Translations under genes and position numbers: made by a program | Shown: piece after piece, positions 1 to 11,098 of the stretch | Position numbering within the stretch: the stretch's first letter is position 1 | How the letters are laid out: each line of letters begins with the position of its first letter | Notes under the pieces: generated by a model | What the model saw: the letters and a program-made list of their open reading frames with translations, nothing else | What the model was told of the DNA's origin: nothing | Database searches by the model: none | Source: Cliona cf. orientalis | Taxonomy: Eukaryota > Porifera > Demospongiae > Clionaida > Clionaidae | DNA length: 64,000 bases | Direction: 5' to 3' | NCBI GenBank assembly: GCA_963930775.1 | Contig: OZ005689.1 | Coordinates: 27,850,044-27,914,043 of the forward strand

Positions 1-852
1 GAAATATAAGCCCCCCTTGGCCAGTGGTTTTCTAGGGTTTACTAGATGTTGTAGCTGAAAAAAGCGGCAGCGAGATGACCTGTCTAGTAGAGGGCAACAG
101 ACAACGATCAGCGGTGGGGAAAGGACTTGTTCCACGTGTGTACGTCTTCAGAGGAAAGCAAAAGCATCTTGACTGGCTCATAAAAGTAATTGAATTTCAA
201 GGAGCTGCAACAGGATACTAACCTACATGTAAACTAATCAAAATCAAAAACAATTGTATGAACTTCAATACTTATTTCCATAATATAATTGTGTTCATTG
301 TTTATTAATGGAATACCATATTCGTGAAATTAAAATTTAGCCAAGCCCTGCTACCTTTGTTTGCTAAACGTTTGGTGGAATAAATTTCCGCCTCCATGCA
401 ATGTATGTTTAACACAGGACAAAAAATTAGCAAAATAAATTTTCACCAGTGACAGTAGTTGGTGAAATTTGCGAAAATTTCGACATATACGATAACTTGA
501 CCGCATCCCCGGTAGGTACAGATTCAGATCGACTTCAATTGAATTCCTAAATGCATGTATGAGCACATCTTTTCATACATTTAAAACTGCCGAGTCACAT
601 ATAAACTTAAACCACAAAATTTTATATTCTCTATTGTTTAACCACATAACCACTCCCAGTCCCACTGAGGCACATCCAAAACCATAGTACATAATAATAT
701 TATATTATTTAACTGTTGCAATCCTAATATTATATAAGTTTACAATAATCATAGCAGTCCTACAACAAAACGACTTCCCCCTTCCAAATTAAAAAAAAAG
801 AAAACCTAGAGGAAAAAGGCATCAGTTCTATTAGTTTCCAAATTTAATATTA
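1..852. other. no gene recognised
   Basis: AT-rich sequence with no convincing reading frame. The first 30 bases contain an ATAAGCCCCCC motif like the one inside the inverted-repeat element at 6287-6660, so the left edge is probably a fragment of that MITE family. Confidence 0.5.
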
Positions 853-3107
853 CTAAAAGTTTAAGTCCGCTGATTTGGCGTATTTTTTCTTTAAATTTGA
901 ACACTTTTTCAGTGATTCCATACATTTGATCCATACCAACCCAAATTCCATGTCATTCATATTGGCTCGACCTTGAATAATGTACTTCAGTTTTTCGGGG
1001 TCAAATTGGCACGTGTTATTTCGGCCACTTAAAGAGGATCTGGCCAAAACATCTTCACTTTCTCAAACTTCCAACTGCTCTGCCTGGAAAGCGAACCATA
1101 ACTCGTTCTAGTGACATCAATCCACCTGACTGTTGCACACCACTCACTGAGGGTTGTTGGTAACCACTAGCAGACAGTTGTTGTTCTATGACTTTTCTAT
1201 CAAATTCTGGGGACAAATGTGGGGAGATAGGCGTATGGAAGCTGTTGTCGGACAGTAAACTCTCTATATCCTCATTGCTCCATGACATCTCAGGTGATTG
1301 CAGAGTGTTATATCCACTTGCTAATACCTGTGGTGAAAAACTCGGTGGAGGCATGATGTTTAGAAGTAGCTGAGACTGAGACTCGCATTGACGGAGGTTA
1401 ACAGACTGAGTGGCGGTGGCAGGCTGTAGCATTGGCTGAATGGTGGGGGCGGCAGGCTGCGGCATTGGCTGAGTGGCGGGGGCGGCAGGCTGCGGCATTG
1501 GCTGAGTGGCGGGGGCGGCAGGCTGCGGCATTGGCTGAGTGGCGGGGGCGGCAGGCTGCGGCATTGGCTGAGTGGCGGGCGGGGGTGGTAGGCTGTAGCA
1601 TTGGCTGAGTGGCAGGGGTGGCAGGCTGCGGCATTGGCTGAGTGGCGGGGGCAGGCTGTGGCATTGGCTGAGTAGCGGGGGTGGTAGGCTGTAGCATTGG
1701 CTGAGTGGCAGGGGTGGTAGGCTGCGGCATTGGCTGAGTGGCGGGGGCAGGCTGCGGCAATGGCTGAGAGGCGGGGACAGGCCGTATGATTGGCTGAGTG
1801 GCAGGGGTGGCAGGCTGTAGTACGGGTGGAGCAAACACATTAGGCTGATTGCCTCGTTCTAAAAATTCCAAAATTTTGTTTGAAGTCATTTCCACTTTCT
1901 CCATCCTGTCATTCATTCCTTGAGGACTGGGTGGGGGATTGATTTGCAATGAAAAATCAGGATTTTCATCATCATCCAAAAAGTGGGCTTTCTGTTTGCC
2001 TGTGTAAAGTTAAATAGGTATGTACATGTGTACATGTGCATGTAAACACAGGTAATTGTGTTATTTAAACCCCGTTGGCATATAGTGGGCACTGTGGCTA
2101 ACTATGCTTTAAGGTCACCAACAGAAGCTGGGAGGTGTACAGTGCATGCAATTTTAACTTGGAGTAGAAGCTATGAAAAGCCACAATATGTACCACCCCT
2201 TTTAATTATTTACCTTTCTTAGATGATCCTTTGGAATTCTTGGACTTAGGTGTAGATGCTTGCTTCTTGGACTTGGATGTAGACGCTTGCTTGTTTGACT
2301 TTTGTGGTGGTGATGGATCCTCCTTAGGTTGCTTTGCTGCCATATTGAATGAAATAATTGAATTATAGTATTTCTAACTAGTGTGACTCGGCTATCCCGT
2401 TAGTGTATGTGGAGTTCTTGATTTTCGAGGAACCCAAAGATAATATTATATATGCAGAAAAAAGTATTGCTGTGACAAAGCATTAGATCATTCTGCCTAC
2501 CCCTAAAATAACAATGACCCAAAATCACTGCTCTAGCTATGATCTTAATTTCTTTCCTTTCTTTATCAAGGCTTCATTTGGAGCACTTCCCCCCTTGGGA
2601 TATTATCACATGCATATAGCCAAGAAATCAGTAATGATAATAAGACACTAAGAGCATTCAACGTGTCTGCTGAGTAATGCTATACGTTTCAAAAATAGTG
2701 TCAAATTAGTGCCTGAGAATGCACCAGAAGCAATCTCAGAGTCTAAAATGCAAAATTTCCTGGGAAGCATGCCCCAGATCCTCCTAGGAATGGCCTTGCC
2801 CCCCCTCCCCCTCCCCCCTGGAAACTTTCTAAATGAAGGCCTGTTAACTGTTAATGTGTAACTACTTAGTGTGTGCTCTATGCTGTGATGAATCATCTTC
2901 CAATATACCAGTCCAAGTGTCTGGTTCACGGCCCTTTCGTGGCCAAAGAACTGTTGCTTTACCATGACCATCAACCTCTTTTATTAGAAATCTGTTTACA
3001 AACTGAACCACTCCATCATAAACACTATTTTTACGGATCCATCTAATGGCAACCATATCAAGTCCAAGTTCTCGTTTCTTGCACTTTCCTTCACTATCCA
3101 TCCTCAT
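853..3107 (-). pseudogene. proline-rich repeat protein gene, degenerate
   Basis: A minus-strand gene model assembled from pieces. A TATATAAAG box at about 3147-3156 precedes an 81-codon frame starting at 3107. A Lys/Ser/Pro-rich exon at 2343-2215 ends in a GT donor, and an AG acceptor lies near 2000. Joining these two in phase gives a short acidic stretch (DDDEN) followed by a Pro/Gln/Ala-rich repeat. The conserved-looking tail (FPGRAVGSLRK, then SLSGRN and a DPEKLKYI-type helix) resembles a short C-terminal module seen next to coiled coils in cnidarian and sponge proteins, possibly BEN-like; that likeness is from memory and weak. Two breaks are visible: a 4-base insertion in the repeat near 1575, and a shift plus apparent deletion near 1050 between GSLRK and the SLSGRN segment. 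The exon 1 link is uncertain. Function unknown. Confidence 0.4.
1425..1830 (-). repeat. coding minisatellite, about 27 bp, Pro/Gln/Ala-rich
   Basis: About 13 to 14 imperfect copies of a unit of roughly 24-30 bp containing GGCTGAGTGGC, encoding P-A-T-Q-P-M-P-Q-P-like units on the minus strand. One copy near 1571-1590 carries extra bases (GGCGGGCGGGGG), which throws the downstream repeats into another frame, where they read as Ala/Cys/His-rich. Confidence 0.8.
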
Positions 3108-3119
3108 CAGTAGGCTACA

Positions 3120-4283
3120 CCAAACACTCTAGCATAGATATGGCCGCTTTATATACCCATGCTGGTTCCCTTATTTTTTATTTACCATATTATTCTAATC
3201 AGCACATGAACATGTAGCCACAGTGTACAAGGTGTGAGTGTGTGATCTGGAGTGCCTCAAAGGCACAAGGGTACCCAAGTGCCCCAGTGGGCCTGGCTCC
3301 AAGGTTTCACCTAGTGTTGTTAAGTCAACACAAAAAAACCCTATAAGTCCTGACTGGGCACTTCCCAAGAAAGTTGGGAAGATGAACCAGATAAGATAGG
3401 CCAGAAACAATGTGACCATGTCTTGACCTGACTAAACTACGAACTACTGGGGGAAGGGAGACCCGAGATTCCTAAGGGACCTGACCATATTCCCAAATGG
3501 TTCTGAAAGTCATGATTGTCTTGTAACCTTTTTTGTGGCACATACTGTAATGAAGCACTATAGTGCAAAACCCTCGGCGCGCAAGCACTGAGCAATACTG
3601 CCTAGCTGTCAAACATTACTGCAAGATGCTTACAAATGGATCAGGCTTCCTTGCACACTATCAGAGTAACCACAAAAATGCACATTGCACGCGATTGCGT
3701 AATGTCCAGCAATATCACGTGTGCAATGCTGTGTCAGCATTTTGTAGCATGCAGAGATAGCCACGAAGCCTCTCTGCCAGTGTACTAAGATCAGTGATGA
3801 ACCAGTCGTGTTGTTGGGTTTATAACCAACCATATATACTTTCGAGTTGAAAAGAAGTCATCGCTGTCTCGTTTGGCCGTCAAAAGTTCGCCAGGGAGCA
3901 GCGGTGACCGGCAAATGACGCCAGAACTCTTGAATGAAGCGTTTTCAGGGAAAGCCAAACCGTAAAAACGTTGAAAACACCACAAAGAACCCTATAAAAC
4001 TTTGTTTGCTACGTAGAAACGAGGTAGGCGGCTGATTTTGTGGTAACAGACAGACAGACACACACACACACAGAACGACTACCGTAACCCTGCGGCGCAT
4101 GCGCCGAGGGTTAGAATTCAGGGCCTTGATGGAGCCCTTCAGGGACTTGAAATTCAGTGAAATATATAAGTATCTTGCGCGTGTATCCAGCGAATACCTT
4201 ACAAGCAGCGTGTTGCCTTCTCTGACGAGCAGCGATGGCCGAACTTCATGCGTTTTCTAGGCTGACGTAATCCCGTGGATATA
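3120..4283. other. intergenic; one repeat-family fragment
   Basis: No gene recognised. About 4117-4283 (starting near TTCAGGGCCTTGAT and including GTATCCAGCGAATACCTTACAAGC) is a diverged copy of the sequence split by a MITE at 39291-39341 and 39819-39930. Confidence 0.5.
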
Positions 4284-4560
4284 TGTGATCGGATTTGGGA
4301 AAACCCTCCGTAACGCACGCGCGCCCAATTTCGCTATAGGTGTTTTTAGTGAGTCATCTCATATCCTATGAAAATCGAGTTTTGGATATACGATGCCGGT
4401 GCCTCAGTCACAGACTAGCCTCAGATCATCGGGAATCTGATAGTGTCTCTGGACCTCGATAGTAAAAATTTTCAAAAGAAATCAATAGCGCAGTACAGCT
4501 AGACTGGTCCGGCGGCACGCTGCTCACAGTGCGTGCTATATATAGCACAGGGCTATCTAT
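4284..4560. mobile_element. TGTGATCGG left-end fragment of a TGTGAC-type element
   Basis: Begins TGTGATCGGATTTGGGAAAA and CCCTCCGTAA, nearly the same as the end of element A at 4564. No matching right end is seen, so this is a truncated copy lying directly outside A. Confidence 0.6.
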
Positions 4561-6286
4561 ATATGTGACCGGATTTGGGAAAACCCTCCGTAAGCGATTT
4601 TTCAAGAAAATCGCAATCGCTATTTAGATCGTTAGAGTGACCTTTGAACTAATCTCCCAGCAAGTTTGAATGCGCTAGCGCAAGTAGTGTTGAAGTTATA
4701 AACGTTTTTATGCGCTCGCGCGAGAAATATTAAAACGGAGAAATTACACCCGCAACGCGTTGCTAGGGGCTGTATTACATTTTCCGTATACTACCCGTTT
4801 ACGCGCGCGCGCAATGCGCATGCGCATGACGTTGTATTACGTAATAATCAGCTGACCTGAGGGCCGGCCAGCTACCCTATACAGTATTACTGAAGTAGCC
4901 ATGAAAGTAAGAGACTTACACAGTGGACCAGGATCTCAGGAGTGCGAAAGGACAAGGTACGCTACTGTATGATTCACTATGGAGAGGGTAATGGGCTAGT
5001 TTTTAGCCCTCTTCGTACTTCAATACTGTACGAAGCAAGGTAGAGAAAAATAGTAGCATGACATACAAGGAGTAATAATTAAAAATGAGTCTATAAATGG
5101 TGCTCAGTTGTGGCGCTTTCTTTTAGCCGGTGGAGGCGTGGTGTGTTCGGCCTGCGTCGGACATGGACACACGAGATCCTGGCACTCTGGTGGACAAAAT
5201 TCTCTGATTTTGTCATAGAGATACTGCCGGCACTCTAGTGAAAGACCCGATGGAGGAATGATGGGTGGAAGATCGGCTGCAGCAGGTTTCCAGTTATTGT
5301 CTCATAGGAGATTCAGTGCTCTCTCTGGACTGGTTACAGAATCCTTCACTACCACAACTCCTGGCTCATGACGTGAGAAGATTAAGTGGTGCATGGCTTT
5401 AATGCCTTTCAGAGCTGTCTGCTTGAAGGGGGTGTCAAAAAAATGTGCCCAATCGTAGGTAGGTACCACTACTTGGCCATCTTGTGTTCCTACTAGCTGT
5501 GCATGATTAACAACTGCAGAACTCTGTCTTCAAGGCACCCAATCTTCGCCTGATGATATGTCTGCTTAAAAGGCCAAAACACCAATCGGGCGAAAACTTG
5601 GTGTGCCCTACTACGAGGAACGACAACGTTATCCTGTCATTAAGGCCAACCAGGACTCGCCACGCAAGGTATTGCATGACGAACCGGTTTTTGTTCTGGC
5701 CACTGCAGTTGTCTGCATGGAGGTGCAGCTCAGCCTCCCCTAGATTGTGGGTCTCAAGGAAATGGTGTAGCATACTGATGATATTTGCCCCTTTGCCTGT
5801 GTTTACGGCCTCATCAATGAGGTAGTTGACCTAAAAGAAGTGACATTTTACATATTATGACAGCTTACTAATCATGAATAATGTATTAATCCTACCTGTC
5901 TTGTTACAGCCTCACAACAAACACCAAAAATGGCACATTTGCGAGGTGTAAGAAAATACATAGGCCCAGGCTGCTGAGGATCACTAGGATAATGCACCTA
6001 CATGTGTTGCATCAAACGTAAGTTATTAATAAGAATTCAGCTATGTGCACCGTACTTGTTGGGCCATGTCAAAGCTGAAGTGCATTTGTATCTTAAGACA
6101 TGCAGGTCGTAAGCAGCTGCCAATTGATGGGACTTGAAGGTGGCCGTCAACAGTAAAGGTGGTCTTTAGCACCTCTTTCGCAGCATCAATGGCACTTCTA
6201 TAGAAAGACCTCTCTTGAGTGGCCAGCTGTAGATGTTCCTCCGCATCCTTGAGCACCTACGAATCACAGGCAGTGGTAATGTTAAG

Positions 6287-6660
6287 TACCGTAGAATCCC
6301 GCGATTACGCCCCCCCCTCGCGCATAAGCCCCCCCTGCATTTTTAGCTCAAGTTCCTGCATAGGTAGTTTTGTCTTGTGTATAAGCCCCCCCCCCCTCCC
6401 TGACTGTAAAATGGAGTCCATAAGTCAATAAAAATAGTAGCTACAGCTAGCAAACTAGCTATTTGTGTCATGATATGCCTACTTTGTCGTTTTTCTCGAA
6501 TTTTGCCCACCAAATAGCCAGTACAGAGATCGCGCGCCCACGTGGGTTGGTAATGGTCGTCACACAGAAATGTTAGGATCCCGTGTATAAGCCCCCTCCC
6601 CACTTTTTCCCAATCCTGGCATGCACAAAGGGGGGGGCGTAATCGCGGGATTCTACGGTA
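6287..6660. mobile_element. MITE with TACCGTAGAATCCCGCGATTACG termini
   Basis: Left end TACCGTAGAATCCCGCGATT and right end AATCGCGGGATTCTACGGTA are perfect inverted repeats of at least 23 bp. The interior is rich in C runs and ATAAGCCCC motifs. It sits in an intron of copy A. Confidence 0.9.
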
Positions 6661-6949
6661 CATGTATTTCATAGTTACTTGTGACTTCGCTGAGTCTGGG
6701 GTGTTAGCAGCCCTCATGATCTTAACACTATTCTGTTGGCACACCCAGCACAAATCTGACATAGGTTTCCATGACAGTTATGTGGGGTGCCAACTGACGC
6801 CAGAGGGAGGTGAAGGTGGTATAGGCAGCTGCTTTGATGTCAGCCTCGTCGGATGCCAACTTGTATTCAATCCATACTGCCTACAGCATACAGATAATAT
6901 CAAGTATCTACAGGAGTGTGTACACATGCACTTGCGAGTTGGTGTGCAT

Positions 6950-7450
6950 GTGTAAGTGAGATGGAACTGGTATGTGTGTGTGCATGAGATGGCACTCGTG
7001 TGAGTATGTGAGATAGCACTCGTATGTATGACATGTATGTGCGTATGCAAGAGGCACTCATATGTATGACGTGTATGTGCGTATGATGGCACTTTGTGTG
7101 TGCACATGTGTATATGAGATGGCACTTGTGTGTGTATGCACATGTGTATGTGAGATGGCACTCGTATGTATGACATGTATGTGCGTATGTGAGAGGCACT
7201 CGTATGTATGGCATGTGTATGTGCGTATGCGAGGGGCACTCGTATGTATGACATATGTATGTGAGATGGCACTTGAGTGTGCACATGTGTATGTAAGATG
7301 ATGGTGTGTATGTGTGTGCGTATGTGAGATGGCACTAGTGTTGTGTATGGGTGTATGTATGTGAGATGGCACTTGTGTGTGCGTGCATGTGCGTATATGA
7401 GATGATACTCGTGTGTGTATGTGTATGTATGTGTGTGTGGGTGAGATGTT

Positions 7451-7482
<32 letters not shown>

Positions 7483-7540
7483 AGAGGGCAACACAGGCTA
7501 CTTCGGTGTGTGTTTGTGTGTGTATTACTGTGTGTACCTT
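6950..7540. repeat. TG-rich minisatellite in an intron of copy A
   Basis: Irregular units such as TATGTGAGATGGCACTCGTATGTATGACATG, merging into (TG)n near 7445-7480. Long reading frames on both strands here are compositional artefacts. Copy B has TG-rich tracts in the equivalent intron at 30490-30890. Confidence 0.9.
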
Positions 7541-8861
7541 CTTAGTTGTGCTTGATTGCAACAGTTGAATGGTGTCCCGTTTATACCCAGGAATGCGGCC
7601 TGGTAAGAGAATAGCATTATTCTCTGCATAGTTGAAGAGAAAGGTAAGGATATTTTTGATCTCCTCCATCTTCAGGGCATTCTTGGGTTGGTGTTTGGTA
7701 TTGCCATGAACCCGTGCCGTCAAGCCAGTAGCCAAATAGCTTGCCTTCAGGTTTTTGAAGCGATCTAACCCTATGATGGAACTATTTGACAGCTACACAT
7801 ATTCTGCAATTCCTGTCTTACCTATCCCATGTAACTTCAGAAACGTTTCCCGGCAGACTGGTACTCCGTGATGATGGAAGGCCATGCGGTGTCGCTGTGT
7901 GGATGGTCTGCGAGAGCTGCTGGTCTGGGAACTACTTGGCAAGAGAGCTGAAATCTGGCCGAGGATGACCAAGTCTAACTCCTTCCAACTCAGCTCTGCA
8001 CATTCCATCCTTGATTCCTCATACTGCTCCCTCGTAAAGGATGTGTAGCAGGGTTTGCCAGCATTCCACAAGGTTGAGGCAGGTTCTGTCCGTGAAGCGG
8101 GCTCTGGTGGAGTGGGATGTTCCTGCTCTATTAGCTCAGGTGGCACTTGGCTGACAACATCACCTAGGTCGAGCTCTTGTATCAGTGGCTCATCACAACC
8201 ACCATCATCAAAATTGCAGCTGTTGTCATTCTCAAGCTCTGTATACATAGCTAGTTTATTACTGTATTGTATTGTATCTGTAGTTTAGTTGTGTGTGTGA
8301 ATTTTACCGTTGAAGTTAGAAATTTGCTCTTCCACTTCATCCTCTATAATAATAATTATTCGGTAAAGTACGGTTAAGTTGAGTACATTCCACTTACCGT
8401 CGCTATCAACAGGGTCATCCCCACAAAAGAATTCATGGACAAAGTCCGAGAGGGCAGGGCCATCGCAATCTCAAAAAAGGTCGTGGCCTTCTCGAAACAA
8501 AGTGTTGAGAGCACGAGTGGCGTCTCTGGCGTTCGATATGGCGAGAAGACAAGAAACGAAGAAATCTGTCGTACACCCTCAGCTGCAAGTACCCGCGCGC
8601 GCGCTTCGTAATCAGCGTCCCTAGCAACGTGCTCCGTACACTATACAAGCTGCTGCTCGGTGTCTTGGACATGTCGGGACGTTTTGGCTTATACTGGTCT
8701 TGTCAGGAAGAATTGGCCTCTATAACTGCTGTTTCATAGAGAAGAAAGGTCAGTCAACCCATTTATACTGTACAGTGAAGTGAACCCACAATATTTATGA
8801 CCTTTACCACATACACCATTTCAACTATGCAGCTACTGAGTGCATGGTCAAGTTTTCATAT

Positions 8862-9495
8862 ACCGTGTTTATGCTAATAGAACGCATGATCCAATTACCG
8901 CAAGAAAATTCAATTCCAGGAATAGTTCGTATTCGGAAGCGACTGTCTATAATTATTTTCTATGAATCCAATTAGCGCAATAGTGCTAAGGTGAGGCTAT
9001 TGCGCATGCTCAAACCGCGTGCTGCACGGTTAAACCACACCTGCTTAATAATAAACCGTTCTGGAAGCCTCTATAATATTATATCTTGCTCTGTCTCTCG
9101 GACTCGTTGCTAGCTATAGTTAACCAAATCGCAAGTGTCGTTCGTCGTTCATGAGGGTACTAAACTACACTCGGGACTGACGTTAGTTCCAGCAGCCAGG
9201 GCCTCAGGCTGCGATTAGCATGATTCAGTGGCATCGCTAACCATGCGGCGCGGCTGTCAGAAGGCCTTTCTCAGGCTACCCTCGTGATGATCGGGGCCAG
9301 GGGCACAGGTACGATACCATCGATAGCCACTATTCGTCGTCGCTCATGACAAAGCTATGCTAATTGTTCTATTACAACGCAACATCTAATTAACGCAAGA
9401 AAATTCACTTCCTGGAATTGTTTTGACTCTAATTGTGCGCAAACCAGATTTGAAATTATTTTTTTTACTTGCGTTCTATTTGAATAAACACGGTA
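8862..9495. mobile_element. MITE with TACCGTGTTTAT termini
   Basis: Left end TACCGTGTTTATGCTAATAGAACGC matches the reverse complement of the right end (GCGTTCTATTTGAATAAACACGGTA) with few mismatches. The motif CAAGAAAATTCA-CTTCCAGGAAT recurs inside both arms. No coding capacity. Confidence 0.85.
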
Positions 9496-9562
9496 AAGAT
9501 AATTTATGAGTTTCCTGTCAGCTTGGTTCTGTTTTGAAATGTATATTGCTGTCAATTTGTAT

Positions 9563-9812
9563 TGTGATGAACTGGCCCTATAGAACACTAATCTGTTATG
9601 ATTTGTAGTCGTGTACCATATTATTAATAATATCTCATGGACTTGTTATTCTCATGTAACCCTGTCTGTTCATCTTCACCTAAGCCCTAGTTTCGTTGCC
9701 ACCCCTCCATATAAATAGCACCCCTTGCATTCTATCAGTAGAGTCTCTCATTATCCAATAAAGTCTGCTATTTCATTGAGGAGCTAGCTACGCACTGCGG
9801 TAATCCAGTACA
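9563..9812 (+). repeat. 5' LTR of the gypsy element
   Basis: Runs from TGTGATGAACTGG to CCAGTACA. It holds a TATAAATA box at 9710-9717 and an AATAAA polyadenylation signal at 9757-9762, giving a compact U3-R-U5. Confidence 0.95.
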
Positions 9813-9813
9813 G

Positions 9814-9831
9814 TGGTGTCAGGAGTGGGAT
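9814..9831 (+). promoter_or_regulatory. primer-binding site
   Basis: TGGTGTCAGGAGTGGGA lies one base after the 5' LTR. It has the usual TGG start complementary to a tRNA 3' CCA end and is like primer-binding sites of many animal gypsy elements. The tRNA was not identified. Confidence 0.8.
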
Positions 9832-9835
9832 TGCA

Positions 9836-11098
9836 ATGGTTACTACTAGATCTGCCTCAAAGATGGAAGAGCAGTTGCAGTTGCTGATAGCGAAAATGGA
9901 TGAGCAGGCTGAGCAGCTACAGTTATTGACCAAGCAGCAGTCACAAAAAGTAGATGAGGTGGCTAAAAAGCAGGAGGAGACTCAAGAACAAGTGCGAACT
10001 ATGGCAGGAGATTTAGACTCCGTCAAGACGACAGTGCACGGGCGACTAGGAGAGGTGGAGGAAGCTGTTTCCAATGTAAAAAAGTCGCAAGCAGAGCTGG
10101 AGGAGAAACAGAAGACCCTTAAAGCTGAACACGATGAATTATTGCGAGAACTTTCGGGAACAGTTGACGGGACAGGTCTACGTCCTACAGCCCCACCGTT
10201 TATCCCGGCGGAGGGAACTACGCCTGAGATAGCAGCAGCTAATGGATCTAGCGAAGGAAGCACATTGAGCTCCCATGGCCCCAGGGCTGGAAACTCAGCC
10301 AGTACCGCCATGCAGCGACCAGCCCCCTTTGACGGGAAAGGGACGTGGGATGCGTATCACACGCAATTTGAGATGCTGGCCCGAATCAACAAGTGGAATG
10401 ATTTAGACAAAGCTGCCTACCTGGCGATCAGCTTGAGGGGCTCTGCTGCCACAGTGCTGGTGAACCTACCCCCTGATCACCGGCAAGACTACAACGCACT
10501 TACAGCAGCGCTGCAGGCCAGATTTGGCTCCGCCCACCAGACGGAACTAAACCGAATGAAATTAAAGGCCCGTATTCGTAGGAGAGAAGAAAGCCTCCCG
10601 GAACTGTCGGAAGACGTCGAGCGACTGGTCCGACTTGCCTATCCTGATGCTGCTGAGTCAATGGTGGAAGTGCTGGCAAAAGATCAATTCATTGATGCCC
10701 TACCAGAGGAGGATATGCGCCTGCGGATAAGGCAGAGTCGTCCCGTAACACTGAGAGCTGCATTGGAGACTGCATTGGAACTCGAATCATACTAGTTGGC
10801 AAGCAAGCAGAGGGCTAGAGTTGTACGAGAAGTGCAGCTGGAGAAACAGCCGATTCAGCAGCAGGAGTGCACTCCATCCAAGCAGAATGTGAATGCAGAC
10901 CTTCTACAGCAGCTGGTGGATGCACTGAGACTTAGTCAGGAGCCTGCTGGATCTTCCCCACAGAGGTTCAGGAGAGAGAGGGCACAAGGTGGCAGGAGCA
11001 ATCTGATCTGCTGGAATTGTGAGCAGAAGGGCCACCGGAGGAAGGACTGCCCAGAGCTGAGGAAAGAAGAGGTTTCCCATTCGGGAAACAGGAACTAG
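9836..11098 (+). CDS. gag: gypsy Gag with an in-frame UAG
   Basis: Starts at ATG 9836, soon after the primer-binding site. Residues 1-110 are coiled-coil-like (Glu/Gln/Lys-rich). Residues about 155-319 form a Retrotrans_gag-type domain (WDAYHTQFEMLARIN, LPELSEDVERLVRLAYP). A TAG at 10793-10795 interrupts the frame, which stays open in the same phase to a stop at 11096. The part beyond the stop carries a zinc knuckle of the C-x2-C-x4-H-x4-C type (CWNCEQKGHRRKDC), expected for a nucleocapsid. The TAG is therefore either a recent nonsense change or a readthrough codon; I favour a mutation. The last 50 codons overlap pol. Confidence 0.85.

Larger units (their letters stand above)
5104..8545 (-). 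pseudogene. DUF7869-like putative transposase, copy A (broken)
   Basis: A spliced minus-strand gene homologous exon by exon to copy B. Recognisable pieces are an N-terminal exon ending FFCGDDP (8402-8545), an acidic PLIQELDLGD exon and a PCYTSF...ELDLVILGQI exon (7820-8230), the RVHGNT...LLPGRIPGYKRD exon (7540-7735), a coiled-coil-like exon (6041-6256), a VHYPSDPQQPGP exon (5893-6002), and the core exon (5505-5831) with HADNCSGQNKN and VGHTKFSPDWCFGL. The tail is Pro/Lys/Arg-rich and ends at 5104. Lesions include no ATG at the position matching B, a TGA in the first exon near 8475, a frameshift just after CFGL, and a TGA in the tail (near 5320). The CGC part of the Cys cluster kept in B, C and D is absent. 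It is clearly inactive. Confidence 0.75.
4564..8770. mobile_element. DNA transposon A, DUF7869-type, right end lost
   Basis: The left end begins TGTGACCGGATTTGGGAAAA just after a TA. The next 400 bases share landmarks with the left end of element B: TGACCTTTGAACTAA, GCGCTCGCGC, AACGCGTTGCTA, TTCCGTATA, GTATTACGTAAT and GGCCGGCC. The gene lies on the minus strand with its 3' end towards this left end. Similarity to the right part of B (CTCTATAAC, AAAGGTCAGTC) runs to about 8770 and then stops, so the right inverted repeat is missing. This copy serves as an empty-site reference for the KDZ-like insertion in B. Confidence 0.75.

Noticed and set aside
6778-7494. Long His/Thr-rich and Met/Cys/Val-rich open frames on both strands
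   Set aside because: They are translations of TG/CA-rich simple repeats inside an intron; no domain and no conservation with copy B.
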